Source of the DNA: Dermacentor variabilis
Lineage: Eukaryota > Arthropoda > Arachnida > Ixodida > Ixodidae
Direction: 5' to 3'
Assembly (NCBI RefSeq): GCF_050947875.1
Contig: NC_134572.1
Coordinates: 116,309,709 to 116,373,708, forward strand
DNA length: 64,000 nucleotides
Of this stretch, positions 1 to 11,424 are shown in pieces. The notes under the pieces were generated by a model. The model was not told the origin of the DNA, made no database searches, and was given only the letters and a program-made list of their open reading frames with translations. Numbering within the stretch: position 1 is the first letter of the stretch; the number at the start of each line of letters is the position of its first letter. Both the position numbers and the translations under genes were made by a program.

Positions 1-1130
1 AGAAAATAGGGAGGTAATAGAGAGGAACGCAAGCGAGAAAACGGCAACGCGCTCGTATGTAACAGTCATCATAATAATAAGGCATCAAAACGGAAATGCT
101 GGAAACTATATTCTTCCGCCTCCCTCGAATTTCAGGTACACAGAGGGAAACTCAGCGCATAGCGGCTTGCGACAAACGACAAAAGCCTAAAGCTGGATAA
201 ATGTCGAAACTAAGGCGCCAGATAATAAACACCGAAAAAGAATATATAGAGAGAATTAAGCACCAGGCAGGCTTCACCTGATGTTCGTACGCTTACACTG
301 TTGCGAAGTTAATTTTAGAGAGGGATGAAACTTGGAAAGGTGAGTATGCGTGACCCTGCATAGGAGCCTGTAATATCAAAGCAGGCACTGTCTCTATATG
401 TAAAAAGAAAAAAAAATACGAGACAGGGCTGACACTTCGCTCAGGCTCAAGCGATTAGTAGGGTTCGGCGTTGAGTGGCCAGATCGCGTTTCTTGCTTAA
501 TGCTATGTTATATATGCATGCTTCGTTCACAATGAAAAACACAACAGTTCATACCGTGCCCACACAAGTAGTGACGGTTCATACCGCTAAGGGTAGTAGC
601 AAGCAGATATACAAATGCGAAGCCAAACACAAAGGGAAAAAAACTAGGCGTTGCTACTTTAGCTAAAGAAACCTGTTTTGAACCTCGTGAGGTGTGGGCG
701 GCGCCAGCTTTTTAATATCTTGCCTACGCAGCTGTTGTCGCACGGAACGAAGTGAAACGAAACGAGGGCCGACACACCTTCCTGCTGTCGGCAGGCGTTG
801 CGCATATGAGGCCGTCAAGTGGCGCGTAGTAAGTCGTCTTGACCTTTTCTGCACCGATGCAGTGCATATACTTCGCTATGAAGGCAATTGCGAGGTGATC
901 CAGTGCCTGTGCTAACCATAGAATTTCATACAATTATACTTGATGAAACTGTGGCGCTAGTGTTTAAGGGAGAGCTGCAAGCAGGGTTGTTCAGTCAACT
1001 TCGGAATGATGGTCAGTACAGATATTCGCATGAAGTTCATCCTTCCGGCTTTGAACGGCTTCGTGACTTCGCAAAATGATCATCTCCAAGAGAGCACTGC
1101 GTTATAAAACAATGGAGTGAACATTATTAA
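1..1130. other. Unassigned non-coding DNA
   Basis: No open frame here has a recognisable domain, and I see no tandem array, inverted repeat or tRNA-like segment. It is probably intronic or intergenic. Confidence 0.4.
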
Positions 1131-1135
1131 TGTTG

Positions 1136-1205
1136 CCCAATGGCAGGATTCGAACATAGGACCTCTTGCACGGAAGACCGATATGAAAGTCATTATGCCA
1201 CGGAT
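1136..1205 (-). repeat. tRNA-like SINE head (family B)
   Basis: On the minus strand the segment carries a Pol III B-box-like core, GTTCGAATCC, about 40 bases downstream of an A-box-like GGCATAATGAC. A related head lies on the minus strand at 31003-31060: both have GGTCCT, then a B box, then CCTGCCA. No clean tRNA cloverleaf or target-site duplication is visible, so I read it as the head of an old tRNA-derived SINE rather than a tRNA gene. Confidence 0.4.
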
Positions 1206-2985
1206 GCATGGACGAGCGGAAACGCTGCTATTAGCATCGATTATGCATGTTCGCAGAGTCTCATTGCCTTTCGCATTAAAAAAAAAAGAAGTATATATAG
1301 TTTGGAATTTAGACCGATGAAGACATGTAAAGCGTTATAAACGAACTCACAAGAATATCTTAAGCCACAAGCACGAAGATCAGACAAATCCAGATACTTA
1401 ACCATCGTTGTCATGGCGGCTATCGCAGCGCCTATCGCAGCGCCAGATTTCCCTCTAGTAACTATTGTGGGAAACTCTACGGTGACAACGACGAAATCTA
1501 TCCCAGAAGAGCTTCTTGCTACACTATAGTTGATGGATTCCACTGAAGTTCGTTCAGTGGTGAGCGATTCCAACGCGATAATCCGCCTGTGCTTCGTGCG
1601 CCCCCGCTGGGCGCTGGACGACTGCTGGTTTGGCCAAATGCAGTCTCAATGCGTCACGAACGCCCTCGCTATCGTGGTATACAAACATTCACCAGCTCTG
1701 TGTAGGCGGGAGGGCTTGGGGTCTTACACTTTTTATGAAACATGTATTTGTCTTGTAAATTTCTATACACGAGTGCATATATAATATTTATGGAATCTTT
1801 ATAGAAACTGATTTTCACTTTTATCGACTATTCTTTTTACAGTGTCTATAACGAAATAGTACAGAATTGTCTATAAACTATCCAATCGATTTTTATGAGG
1901 CAACATCCGCGCTTGGTAACGGTAATTAGTGCAAGGCTTTGCGCCGCACACAGAGTCGCTGCGAGCGGTGGCGTCTGTGTGTGTATTTCGAAGGTCACGA
2001 CATGCATTACTGCGGCGGACGAGTATGGCGCATGTGTGCATCCCAACAGAGCTGTTCTTCACAAGGTGGTGATGTAAGCGGTGACAGCCGGCTGCTGAAG
2101 CAGTATACACGAGTTCAACACCGCAGCAATCGTTGAAGCCTGCTGATGCGTTGCTATATTTAGAAACACACTCTTTAGGTACGTGTGGCTTAGAACGGTC
2201 CCTGAAAAACTTCGCTTTGGGCGGCACGGCATTCTCGCGCTTTCCACAGCGCGTGTGCACTGTGTAGTGACAAACGTCGCAAATGGGAGTGCGACCTTTC
2301 GCAGACTAAAGACGTGACGTATGGGAGTCGTCGCCGAAGGGCTTTCAGACGACATCGTCTCGGCTTCCTCGCGTCCTTTGTCTTCTTACTCACGCCTGCA
2401 CTATAGACCGATGCCGCTCCGGCGTGTTCGCCTAATAGCAAGAGGAACTCAAGTTGATAGCCCGACGCGGTGTGGGTGAGATCGGGGACTTATACCACGC
2501 GGGAGACCCACATCCTTCAGATTCTCTTATGTCTACGCTAGGAGTTAAGGGGGTGCGAAGCAAACGAAAAAGAAAAAAAAAAGAAAGAAAGAAAAGAAAA
2601 CGGCGGGATTAAAGGGGATGACGTTTTCTGAGAAGGAAAGTGATCGTACTGAACGTGGACGGGGCGGAAAAGGCGTTATTTTTAGCGGGTTTCCACGGTC
2701 GGCTTCTCGGCGCCCCATTGCGGCGCGGCGAGGCGCGCAGAACTAACCCGCGTGCGATGGATAGACTCAGACGTGCGGAGCGAACTTGCGGGAAAAAATC
2801 CAATCTCCAATGGACTAAGTGTGTGTATGCGCTGTGTTATCGCTGCCGATTCGGCTGGAGGGGCGGGCGGTCGGCCGAGCTGGGCAGACGTCCGTCCGTC
2901 CGTGTGGGTGTGCGCCGGTGGGCCTCATGGTTGCCGCCCCCGTTCACTTTCACGGGATGGTAGCCCCGGCAGTGGCGCGTGCCAG
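1206..2985. other. Unassigned DNA, CpG-rich at its right end
   Basis: Nothing is recognised. A 12-base unit, ATCGCAGCGCCT, is repeated in tandem near 1422-1445. About 2600-2960 is rich in C, G and CpG and runs straight into a CTTT microsatellite. No convincing start-codon context or splice pattern was found there. Confidence 0.4.

Positions 2986-3039
<54 letters not shown>
2986..3039. repeat. (CTTT)n microsatellite
   Basis: About thirteen uninterrupted CTTT units. Serine/phenylalanine/leucine open frames across it are artefacts of the repeat. Confidence 0.95.
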
Positions 3040-3272
3040 GGCCTTTGGGCGCACTGTATATATGCGCGGAAGGAAAAGATGTTTTTCTGTACGACGGTCA
3101 TGCGGAACATAGACGAGATGTGAAGTTTAGGAAGAAAGAAAGGAAATTGTCTTGTGAACTTTGCTATCGGCGCTCTGCTTCTTGCGCCGGCCACTGATAG
3201 GCACGTGTAGACGACGCCGAGTTTGGCGCCACTCGAGCACTTAGCCGCGCTCCGTAGTATAATGCATAATAT

Positions 3273-3685
3273 TGTCACGTGGTCGTGACGTCAAAGAACA
3301 CAGTAGCAATACTGTGAAAGGCAAAACTAGCCTTTATTGGGCGAACCTGTGCCCACAAAACAGGCTACACTTAAAGCGCAACGAGAGCGGCGAACACAGT
3401 AGGCGATCGTCGAAAATCTGATCAACGGGTCAAGCGCGTCGGCTTTTATACATCAATCGTCGAATGTTCCAGACTAATCGCTGGGAGCCGCGCGCCTTCC
3501 ACAAAGTTCTACATTATTCGCGTCGCGCACACATGCAGATTACACAAGTTTCGGTCACAGAAAGTGGATGGAACCATCGATAACATTCCAGAAGTTTCCC
3601 ACACATGCAAGCGCGTCCTGCGCTGTGCGATAACATTTGTTAGGTGGTGAATCGTGTCGCCCGATAAAGACAAGTACACATGTCA
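3273..3685 (-). mobile_element. Solo LTR of an LTR retrotransposon
   Basis: The 413-bp segment starts TG and ends CA and is flanked on both sides by ATAT (3269-3272 and 3686-3689), a 4-bp target duplication as made by Gypsy-type integrases. Read on the minus strand it has a TATA-like TATAAAAG (complement of about 3443-3450), then AATAAA (complement of 3333-3338) about 110 bp downstream, the expected order for a U3-R-U5 long terminal repeat. No second LTR, gag or pol lies beside it, so it looks like a solo LTR left by recombination. The family assignment is inferred; no database comparison was possible. Confidence 0.65.
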
Positions 3686-4380
3686 ATATGCTTGCTCTTT
3701 CCATTTTAGCGCTTCACGCCTATCGGCTTCACTCTTGAAGTAACCGCATGTAGAAGCAAACCTATAGCTGTTGTGTCATCTTCGTGGCGCAGGTCTCTGC
3801 GAAGTGTCGCATGCTACTCGAAGCTGCCTTTGTTCACGGGCGTGTGAACACGTGCAAGCAAATTGATTCCAAACGTTTTGAAATTGCTTTAGTGTTCCTA
3901 AAACCAATGTCAGAATGAGATATGACTTTGCTGAAACGTAAGAAACCGCCGCACCAGAGACCGAGGTTGTCGTCAAGGGGTTGGGGGGGGGGGGGGGAAG
4001 GAATACCGAATTCCCGCTGAGGCTTCAATTTATCAAATGCTCTGGAGATTTACGGGGCTGTCTTACGTACTCTGTTGAATTTCGCTGAGTTCACGAGCAT
4101 GATTAAAGTCCCGTCACCGGGTCCAGTAACACTTCTTGCCACTTGTGAAGAGTTCTTGAAACGTTTGACGAGGCGCTGACCAGGAATACCAAGTTTGAAC
4201 TTGGCTATGACGGGCATTCTCCAAGGCCGATGAAGGGTAATTAGTGCGTTTCCGACAGGCACGGTTAGCCCAAAAAAAGTGAAGGAATAAGACGAAGTTG
4301 CAATCCAAGCTCAATGTGAAGGGATGCTAGAAAGAAAGATAATCAAATTTACTCTGAAATAAGTCTTCACAGTAGGCAAC
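3686..4380. other. Unassigned DNA with a 15-base G run
   Basis: Nothing is recognised apart from a homopolymer of about 15 G at 3983-3997. Confidence 0.4.
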
Positions 4381-4387
4381 AGGTTCG

Positions 4388-4450
4388 TCGCAGTCAGGAA
4401 ATCGAACCTGGAGCCGCCACCTTACTGAACCAGTCGCTCTATTAAACGGA
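4388..4450 (-). repeat. tRNA-like SINE head (family C)
   Basis: The minus strand reads GAGCGACTGGTTCAG, then a B-box-like AGGTTCGATTTCCTGA, followed by a T-rich tail typical of tRNA-derived SINEs. No target-site duplication was identified. Confidence 0.35.
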
Positions 4451-4455
4451 ATAAG

Positions 4456-5660
4456 CAGGAGATTAACATCTGGCAGCGGTAGGACTAATTATTTGATGAC
4501 TCGAAGAGTAGTACTAGTTGTTTAAAAACGAACTATCGCCTAAACACACAAGGTGAAAAAAAGACGCATGAAGTGATAGGTTGTCAAGTCGTCATGGGTA
4601 CCAAGCGGAGAACTTTCCGATGATGGTGATGATGATGACAATGATGATCTGTTCTCAATTATGAAGGGATCGTAGTTCGTGCCACTGCATTCGTCTAACC
4701 TTTGTGGTGTATTTTAAACTTTAAGTCTCCTGTTCGCAAACTTTTCTCCGTCTTACACGTTTTTGTACAAATCGTTTGCCTAACGGATGCACAGCGAAAG
4801 GGAGCACAGTGGGGATAACCAGCACCTTCGTAGGATATCGAGTCTGCACTATAGGGCTTTATGATTCCCCTCGGCTATGCGCAAATACTCTTAATCCTCA
4901 CGAACGTGTTTTTCGCGCCACCTGGACGTGATATTCCAGCCAACAAGTATACGTTTGAGCGGCAGCGCGTTTGTGCAAGGCGCTGGAAGCGGGTGGCGAC
5001 TGCTTCGTTAGCTAAACAGACGTCTCGACGAGAGGCATAACGTATCGTGGCACTTCTTTTTTATACCTGTGCTTTTCTTTTCTTTCTGTGCAGCCGTTAC
5101 CATATGCATTTAGTTGGACGCGCGCCGGACGGCTCGATGCATGTGATGCGCAGCGCCGCGTCCCAAGGGCTACAGGACCGCGTTAATTCTTACGCGTCCC
5201 CCGACTCGGCCCCGCGGGAGAGAGCAGCTCCACGCGGTGTGAAGCAGCAGCTGACTAAAACCGTGCACTGTTTAGCACGTGACGGGGCGGCTGGCGGCAC
5301 CGCAAATAAATGACTCCCCGAGCGTTCGAGTGTTGAGCACCTCGTACGGAAGTAGAGGCGATCGTTCAAAACACTGTCGCCAATTACGGTGGACGGCTTG
5401 GGCGGTTGGCGGATGCTCTGAGAGCAAATGCTTCATTTCACTGAGAAGTTTATTTTTCGGCTTTAACAGGTGCCATTCGCTAAGGGGGAAAAATATTTCC
5501 AGTCAAGAAACATGACGCTTCAACTGCCTCACTGCTTCCTTTATGGTGAATTTGAGACTTTTTCAAACAATCCACATGCGGCCAGAATCTTGCTGCTGTT
5601 ACAATTATCGACTGAGCAGTGCACTGTGTAATGTTTTATCTCATTTAGCTCTCTCTCTCT
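4456..5660. other. Unassigned DNA
   Basis: Contains a short degenerate GATGATGGT stretch near 4620-4650. No gene, SINE or transposon terminus is recognised. Confidence 0.4.
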
Positions 5661-5760
5661 CTCCTCCCATCTTTCATCCCCCCATCCCGCTCCCATGTGT
5701 AGGGTAGCAAACCGGTTAGGCTACAGTGGTTAACCTCCCTGCCTTCCTTCCCCACTTTTT
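5661..5760 (+). repeat. Dispersed repeat core ending in polypyrimidine
   Basis: A segment with GGGTAGCAAACCGG followed by TTAACCTCCCTGCCTT and a TC tract. A related core occurs on the opposite strand beside the GA array near 51.5 kb, and weaker relatives lie near 6.0 and 45.3 kb. This looks like the tail of a dispersed element that has seeded the adjacent microsatellite. Confidence 0.5.
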
Positions 5761-5764
5761 CCTT

Positions 5765-5892
<128 letters not shown>

Positions 5893-6079
5893 CGACTATG
5901 AGCCACCCTCACAGATAGTCTTAACTAGATTTTTTCCTTCCTTCATTCGTTTCCTCTTATTTTTTGTACCGCTCTTCCTTCTCCCCAGTTCAGAACAGCC
6001 AACCGCAGGAATGATTTTTTTAACCTCTCTTTCGTTTTCTTTTACTTCTTACTTTCTCAATTGATTCCTGATAATTGGG

Positions 6080-7750
6080 CCTAAGGATGCTGTTAGGGCG
6101 TTACTAATTCGGTCTTGCCCACCAGCGTGCTCCGTCTTGCCCACCAGCGTGCTCCAGCATCAGCACGTCGCGCTGATTGCACCGCCGGCTGTTCGTCGTC
6201 GTCGACACCAGAGGTCACGGCAGGCGCAAGTAAGTGCACGCCGCCAGTCGGCTGGAGGGGTGAATCTTTGCCGCACGGTTTTAGTGAGACAAGGCATACA
6301 TGTACACAGGCAGCTCTCAAGCAGCACTGCACACGAGAAGGAAGGTCGGACGAGGGAGACAGGGAAAAAAAACAAGCAAGAAAAACGTTAAAGAAGGTGA
6401 AAAAACCCGGACGACGCGCTAACGCGGCAGCTTTGCACGGCTCGCGCGCGCTCTCTCATCGCGACGAGCGCGAGCACGCGTGAAGGAAGGAGACTCCAGC
6501 CGCGCCGGTGAATTCCTGCGGCTGCCGCGTCTATCGAGGCCGACGTTACGCGCGTCCGCGCGCTGCGACGCGCTCGCCTCGAGCGAGTTCGCTGCTGCAG
6601 GTCTGCACGGCGGGCTTCCTAGCTTCTCGAAACGCCACGGGCTCGTTCTTTTCACGACGATTCGCCTTTCTTTCTATTTATTTCTTTCTGGCCCCGCATA
6701 CCTTGTTCTGTTCGTGCGCTAACGCACCCGCGCGTGTGTGTGTGTGCTTTTGTGTGTGTACACGTGTCTTGCGAGAGCCCAGGGACCGCGGTTCCCGCTT
6801 CCTCTTTGACCCAGTGCTCTCTCCTCCTTGACGCGGCTTCTCCGCGTCTCTCACTCCCACTCCACCGTCTTGTCGGGGATCACGCCGAAGCGCGTCAAAA
6901 CGTGCGAGACAGAAATTACGCCGTATATACATGTAGTGCGAGGGTTATTTGCAGGCGCGCTCGTACCGAGAGGCTGCAGCGGGTAGCTCCCGTTGCTCCT
7001 GTGCGGACGTCCGCGTACGATTTCGTTGCCGAGGTCCTAATTGGGCCCTTCCTGGCGAAGGGCGAAGCCGACCGAGAGTCGCCCACCGGGCGAGCGGCTT
7101 TGACTTCGGGTGGTGGCCCGCGGTACCCCTGATTTGCCCGCGCGCCCCAATGTTCGCGCGCGTCTTTGCTCGTTTGCATGGCTCGTCTATACGGCAGCGC
7201 TCGTCGGGGCTTTAAGGAAGCCGATTGCAGTGCCTAATGGCTTGGGAGCTCCCTCGCTGCCAAGGCTACGGATAACACTATTTTTACACGCACCACTGCC
7301 GCGTGCAGAAGTGCAATGCCGGCAAGAAGTGCGCGGATCAACGCAGAAGGGTCCTCGGATCCACGCTTCGGGGCTTTCGATGCGCTCGGGACGCAGCCAA
7401 GTGGCACGCGAGAGAGAGGAGACCATCAGCGAAGGCAAGGAGAACTCGAATAAGTGCGTGGAGGCGAATCTACTCGGTAGGAAGCCACGACATTTATTGT
7501 GAGAACGAACTCGGTCCTGTGTTCAGGTGTGAGACAGGAATACTCGGAGGGCGTGCTTTAAGATCACCTTTGTTGTAACTCGGATACCGAGGCTGTGCTG
7601 CAGGAAAACACACTTTGGTGAACAGTGGAGGAAAAGTATACCGGAAGATATGCAGCAGAAATTATGCCGGTAACACGGTTGAGAATGTGGAACGAAAGAA
7701 CGTTGAACGCATGCGAATACACAGTCAGCCATGATATGGCCTAGGATTTG
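6080..7750. other. CpG-rich block without a resolved gene
   Basis: Clearly richer in G, C and CpG than its surroundings, so several overlapping frames are open on both strands. It begins with a 22-bp unit (GTCTTGCCCACCAGCGTGCTCC) repeated twice at about 6112-6155. A good 5' splice donor (AAGTAAGTG) lies near 6230, but no matching start or conserved peptide was found. It could be a promoter and untranslated first exon, or old repeat DNA. Confidence 0.3.
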
Positions 7751-7755
7751 CAATA

Positions 7756-8117
7756 ATTGCTGAAAAGCACACTTGTATGTGGTGGAACCAATAAAAGAGG
7801 ATTCGGAAATTGCTGACATAGCGTGGCAAAAACAGAAAGTAGCTTTCAAGCAAATTCTCGCGTGATATTATAGGAAGGAGTTTTCCTGGCAGCCAGTTTC
7901 CCAAGTGAGATCCAATTTCTATTAAGGTGAAAAGAAGGTGGTCGTAACAATATAAGAAACGAGATTTGTGGGCATGGCCTCGAGCCCATTTCAGGAGATT
8001 AGTTCTAGCATTTATCCATTCATTCGCAAAACTAGGAATACAAATCTAGAAGTTTCTGGAGCATATTGTCAACGCTTTCACAACAAACCAAATGAGCACA
8101 TAAGGCCCATTGTGCAT
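7756..8117 (+). repeat. Left arm of a 360-bp inverted repeat
   Basis: Matches the complement of 8734-9092 along its whole length with scattered differences and small indels. Boundaries: left arm ATTGCTGAAAAGCACACTTG to ATTGTGCAT; right arm ATGCACAATGGGCC to TTTTCAGCAAT. The arms are 616 bp apart. No coding sequence is recognised. Confidence 0.85.
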
Positions 8118-8548
8118 CGAATGCTCTGGTACTAGCGCCACTTTATTCGGAGTACACGCAAGAGCAATTTCCTGCCATCTTTCTTTTTCAGTGTATCCCG
8201 CTATATCTTGCTAATCCAGTGAGTGACCACATAGCTTCTGACCTTCAGCTTTACTGTTGTTTCTGATATAGAAAAAAAAATATCGCAAGAAGCTTAGTGA
8301 AATGAGCAAGGGAAGTTAGCAATGAAAGCTGCCACTCGCGGTCGCTGCAAATGCAACGCGAAGAGCGAGAACTAAGGAAAAAACCTCATGCTGAAATTTG
8401 CTACGGCATGACACTGCCTCACTCCAACACGCTGATGCTGCTCGAGCGAAAAAAAAAAGAAATAATAATGAAGAAACACGATAGCATTTACGATATCTGT
8501 CAGTAATTAAATGGTGACCTTTATGCATATTCTCATCATAATATGCAT
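8118..8548. other. Spacer inside the inverted repeat
   Basis: Unrecognised AT-rich sequence ending in several ATGCAT palindromes (about 8523-8578). No gene is seen. Confidence 0.4.
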
Positions 8549-8736
8549 AATATGCATAAATATGCATATTATGCATATTTATATCTAGGTAGGGGGAGGG
8601 GGAGCGTAGGGGAGGGGCGGGCCACCCTGGGTGCAGCCCGCTTAGCCGGCGGCTGTGGTGCTTCCTCCACCCGAGCCCACAGCGGGAGTTCGCAAGGTAC
8701 ACATAGCGGCACAATTTCTAGAACTCTTACAAAATG
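8549..8736 (+). repeat. 188-bp direct repeat, copy 1
   Basis: Begins with ATGCAT palindromes, then a purine-rich stretch with GGTAGGGGGAGGGGGAGCG, a GC-rich middle and an end in TTACAAAATG. Copy 2 at 9090-9277 differs at about a dozen positions. It directly abuts, and overlaps by a few bases, the right arm at 8734. A minus-strand open frame is shared by both copies, but the peptide has no recognisable domain. Confidence 0.85.
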
Positions 8737-9092
8737 CACAATGGGCCTTATGTGCTCATTTGGTATGTTGTGTAAGCGTTGACAATATGCTCCAGAAACT
8801 TCTAGATTTGTATTCGTAGTTTTGCGAATGGATGGATAAATGCTAGAAGTAATCTCTTTAAATGGGGTCGAGGCCATGCCCACAAATCTCGTTTCTTAGA
8901 TTGTTACGACCTCCTTTTCACCTTAATAGAAATTGGATCTCACTTGGGAAACTGGCTGCCAGGAAAATGCCTTCCTATAATTTCACGCGAGAATTTGCTT
9001 GAAAGCTACTTTCTGTTTTTCCCACGCTATGTCAGCAATTTCCGAATCCTCTTTTATTGGTTCCACCACATACAAGTGTGCTTTTCAGCAAT
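8734..9092 (-). repeat. Right arm of the 360-bp inverted repeat
   Basis: Inverted counterpart of 7756-8117. It fills the gap between the two 188-bp direct repeats exactly, so the local order is left arm, spacer, direct repeat, right arm, direct repeat. Confidence 0.85.
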
Positions 9093-9277
9093 ATGTATAA
9101 ATATGCATATCATGCATATTTATACCTAGGTAGGGGGAGGGGGAGCGTAGGGGAGGGGCGGACCACACTGGGTGCAGCCTGCTTAGCCGGCGGCTGTGGT
9201 GCTTCCTCCACTCGAGCCCACAGTGGGAGTTTGCAAGGTACACATAGCGGTACAATTTCTAGAACACTTACAAAATG
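9090..9277 (+). repeat. 188-bp direct repeat, copy 2
   Basis: Same orientation and length as 8549-8736, with roughly 94 percent identity by eye. It ends TTACAAAATG like copy 1. Confidence 0.85.
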
Positions 9278-9640
9278 TGACATGTCAAACTGCAAATTTT
9301 TAATCTTTTTATTTTCGCAGAAATAATTGCCGAATTCCAGACAACAATAGGAGCGTTATTTGGCCTTTTAAATTATTTCATATTCGGTATACAAAGTGTG
9401 CGCTAAGAAATAGGATGGAGTGGCAAGAGAAGAGGTGAAGGGGGGATTGACACGCTGAGTAGCCGAACCGAGCGGCGTTTTTACAATTGCTAGTAGGTAC
9501 AGCGGGGCGTGGCGCTTTTCACGGCGCTCGACGTTTCTGTGCAGGCGCCAGTGAGAGCGGGCGCGAGAGAAAAAATATGGGGGCCTTTGCTCCTTGAATA
9601 TGTGAGTCTGCCTAGGCACAACGGAAGAGGTTTCTTAACG

Positions 9641-9748
9641 CGTAAACTGGGAAACATAGCGCAAGAATGACACAAGGACGAAGCAGGAACACGGGAGGAG
9701 CGCTACTTCGTCCTTGTGTCGGTGTTACGCTATGTATCCCAGTTTACG
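9641..9748. repeat. 108-bp hairpin (fold-back repeat)
   Basis: The outer 21 bases CGTAAACTGGGAAACATAGCG pair with 9728-9748 with one mismatch. An inner 14-base stem, ACACAAGGACGAAG, pairs with CTTCGTCCTTGTGT. The loop is short. It looks like the head-to-head product of a dispersed tick repeat rather than a functional RNA. Confidence 0.75.
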
Positions 9749-9814
9749 ATTTCAATAATGTGACACATACCTATCATGAAGTATCGGCGAAGAAGCGTGT
9801 CCGCGTGCTGATTA

Positions 9815-9999
9815 TTGCGATAATGATGATTTTCATAAGATGGCATATATTCACAACGGGGGACTGGTCAAGAAGCGGGATGTACATATCGTACCATGAA
9901 ATGACGACTAGCTCTGAGTTTGTCGCCGCGTGTTGTTGATGATTATCGTTTCCCTACTATGGCACATACTCACAAGAGGAGACTGGCATAGAAGTGGCC
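9815..9999 (+). repeat. Two diverged tandem units (period about 121 bp)
   Basis: The segment around 9815-9876 (GATGATTTTCATAAGATGGC, then CATATTCACAAC and GGGACTGG) recurs near 9936-9999 as GATTATCGTTTCCCTACTATGGC, then CATACTCACAAG and GAGACTGG. Confidence 0.5.
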
Positions 10000-10017
10000 A
10001 ATTAATTTGAAATAAAT

Positions 10018-10795
10018 AAAGTCGCAGTTTCGCCTGAAAGGCGAAGCGTCGATTGGGATAGCAAATTAGTAGACAGCTATACGAAGTGGGCTAGTAGTTT
10101 TCTCACCCGTATAAACTAGGAAACATTCGCTTACTAACTGTATTAACAAGCATGGTGCCAACGCGCGCAAGCAAATACGAACACGTCATGCTCGATGAGT
10201 GCGGACACTCGCTGTCAAAACGCTGGTGCGAGCAAGTGCGGCAGCAGCAGCGAGCGAAGTGACCGTCGTGCGATCTATCGCTTCAACGCAAGAGCGGCGA
10301 GAACACAGCGCGCACAAAGGTATGAGCCGTCTGCACATCCCTTTCAACATACGGCGCGCGCGACCGTGCGCGGCCGTGCAAAGCGCGCACTCGTTGGCGA
10401 AGTCAAAGCCACCCCCTCCTCCCTCCCGCGCTTCCTCTCCGCTTTCCTCCATGTATGGCGCGTCAGATTGAGCCGCGATCGTCAGTTCACCCTGCGCCCG
10501 GTCGCGAAATGCGCTGTCGCTGTCGGAGCGTAATGCCGCCGCCCCTCCCGCCCTCCCATTACCTACGGCGCGACGGAAGACTGCGCGTTTGTTCTCCGTT
10601 TTCTTCCGTGCGCGCCAGATTGAACCGCAATCGTCGGCTTCCCTCGCGCGATTTCACTCGCACATACAGCATGCGGCGCGCTGCGACGGTGTTATCACCC
10701 TTCGACTTTATACAGAACATCACGGCGACGGCAAAAATGCGCCTGGAGTGTCCGTATAATTGCTATTACAATAATAGATATTAAGAAACACAAGT
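10018..10795. repeat. Probable large dispersed repeat
   Basis: GC-rich sequence whose last about 140 bp (10645-10785: TTTCACTCGCACAT, CAGCATGCGGC, CACGGCGACGGC, ATGCGCCTGGAG, ATTGCTATTACAATAAT) is paralogous to 18965-19110. The start (GGCGAAGCGTCGATTG, then AGCAAATTAGTAGAC) resembles repeats I associate with tick genomes from memory; this is not verified. Open frames are low-complexity Arg/Ala. Confidence 0.45.
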
Positions 10796-11160
10796 CTCTG
10801 TCAGATTTGTCACATTGCGTACATAGCGTGGGTACGCGAGAGCCCATACGCAGGCCAGTTTAAGCCAAAGACGCAGAAATGGGCTAATGTTGCGTTCGTC
10901 TGTATTAGCGCCGTGTGGCGGCGTGCGCGGTACGTGTCCCTCGAGTACGCTACGAGACAGCATGCCAGTGGTGGCGTCTGCAGTGGTGCTCCGGAACCGA
11001 TGGCGTTTCTGATAATCACCGGCACATGACGACTGATGCGGCTATGGAATTCAGCCACCGTGTTGGATTTCTGGCGGGACAAGAGCTGGATAGTATAGTG
11101 CTGTGCGATCGGGCGTGGTCGGTGCGATATGCCGTGCTGGCGTTGTTCAAATAAAGAAGG
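10796..11160. other. Unassigned DNA ending in AATAAA
   Basis: A short open frame of 79 codons ends at the AATAAA at 11149-11154, directly in front of the SINE target site. No domain is recognised. It could be the 3' part of a retroelement or of a processed transcript. Confidence 0.3.
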
Positions 11161-11174
11161 TTCATTAACTTGAG

Positions 11175-11410
11175 TGAATTATCGGGTTTCACGTGCCAAT
11201 ACCACAATCTGATTATGAGGCACGCCGTAATGGCGGATTCAGGAATAATTTGGTCCACCTGGGGTTCTTTAACGTGCTCTTAAGTCTAAGCACACGGGTG
11301 TTTTCGCATGTCGCCCCTATTGAAATGCGGCCACCGCGGCCGGGATTCGGTCCCGCGACCTCGTGCTTAGCAGCCCAACCCCATATATCCACTAAGCAAC
11401 CACATCGTGC
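11175..11410 (-). mobile_element. Ruka-type tRNA-derived SINE
   Basis: Full-length minus-strand copy. The Pol III head with B-box-like GGACCGAATCCCGG lies near the right end, and the body contains the conserved CACGTTAAAGA and CCGTAATGAGGC-type blocks. It is flanked by a perfect 14-bp target-site duplication, TTCATTAACTTGAG, at 11161-11174 and 11411-11424. Such SINEs are copied in trans by LINE machinery. Confidence 0.93.
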
Positions 11411-11424
11411 TTCATTAACTTGAG

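Noticed and set aside
8520..9126. Repeated ATGCAT palindromes as a CRISPR-like or replication-origin signal
   Set aside because: Units are contiguous, with no spacers, and belong to the edges of the two direct repeats.
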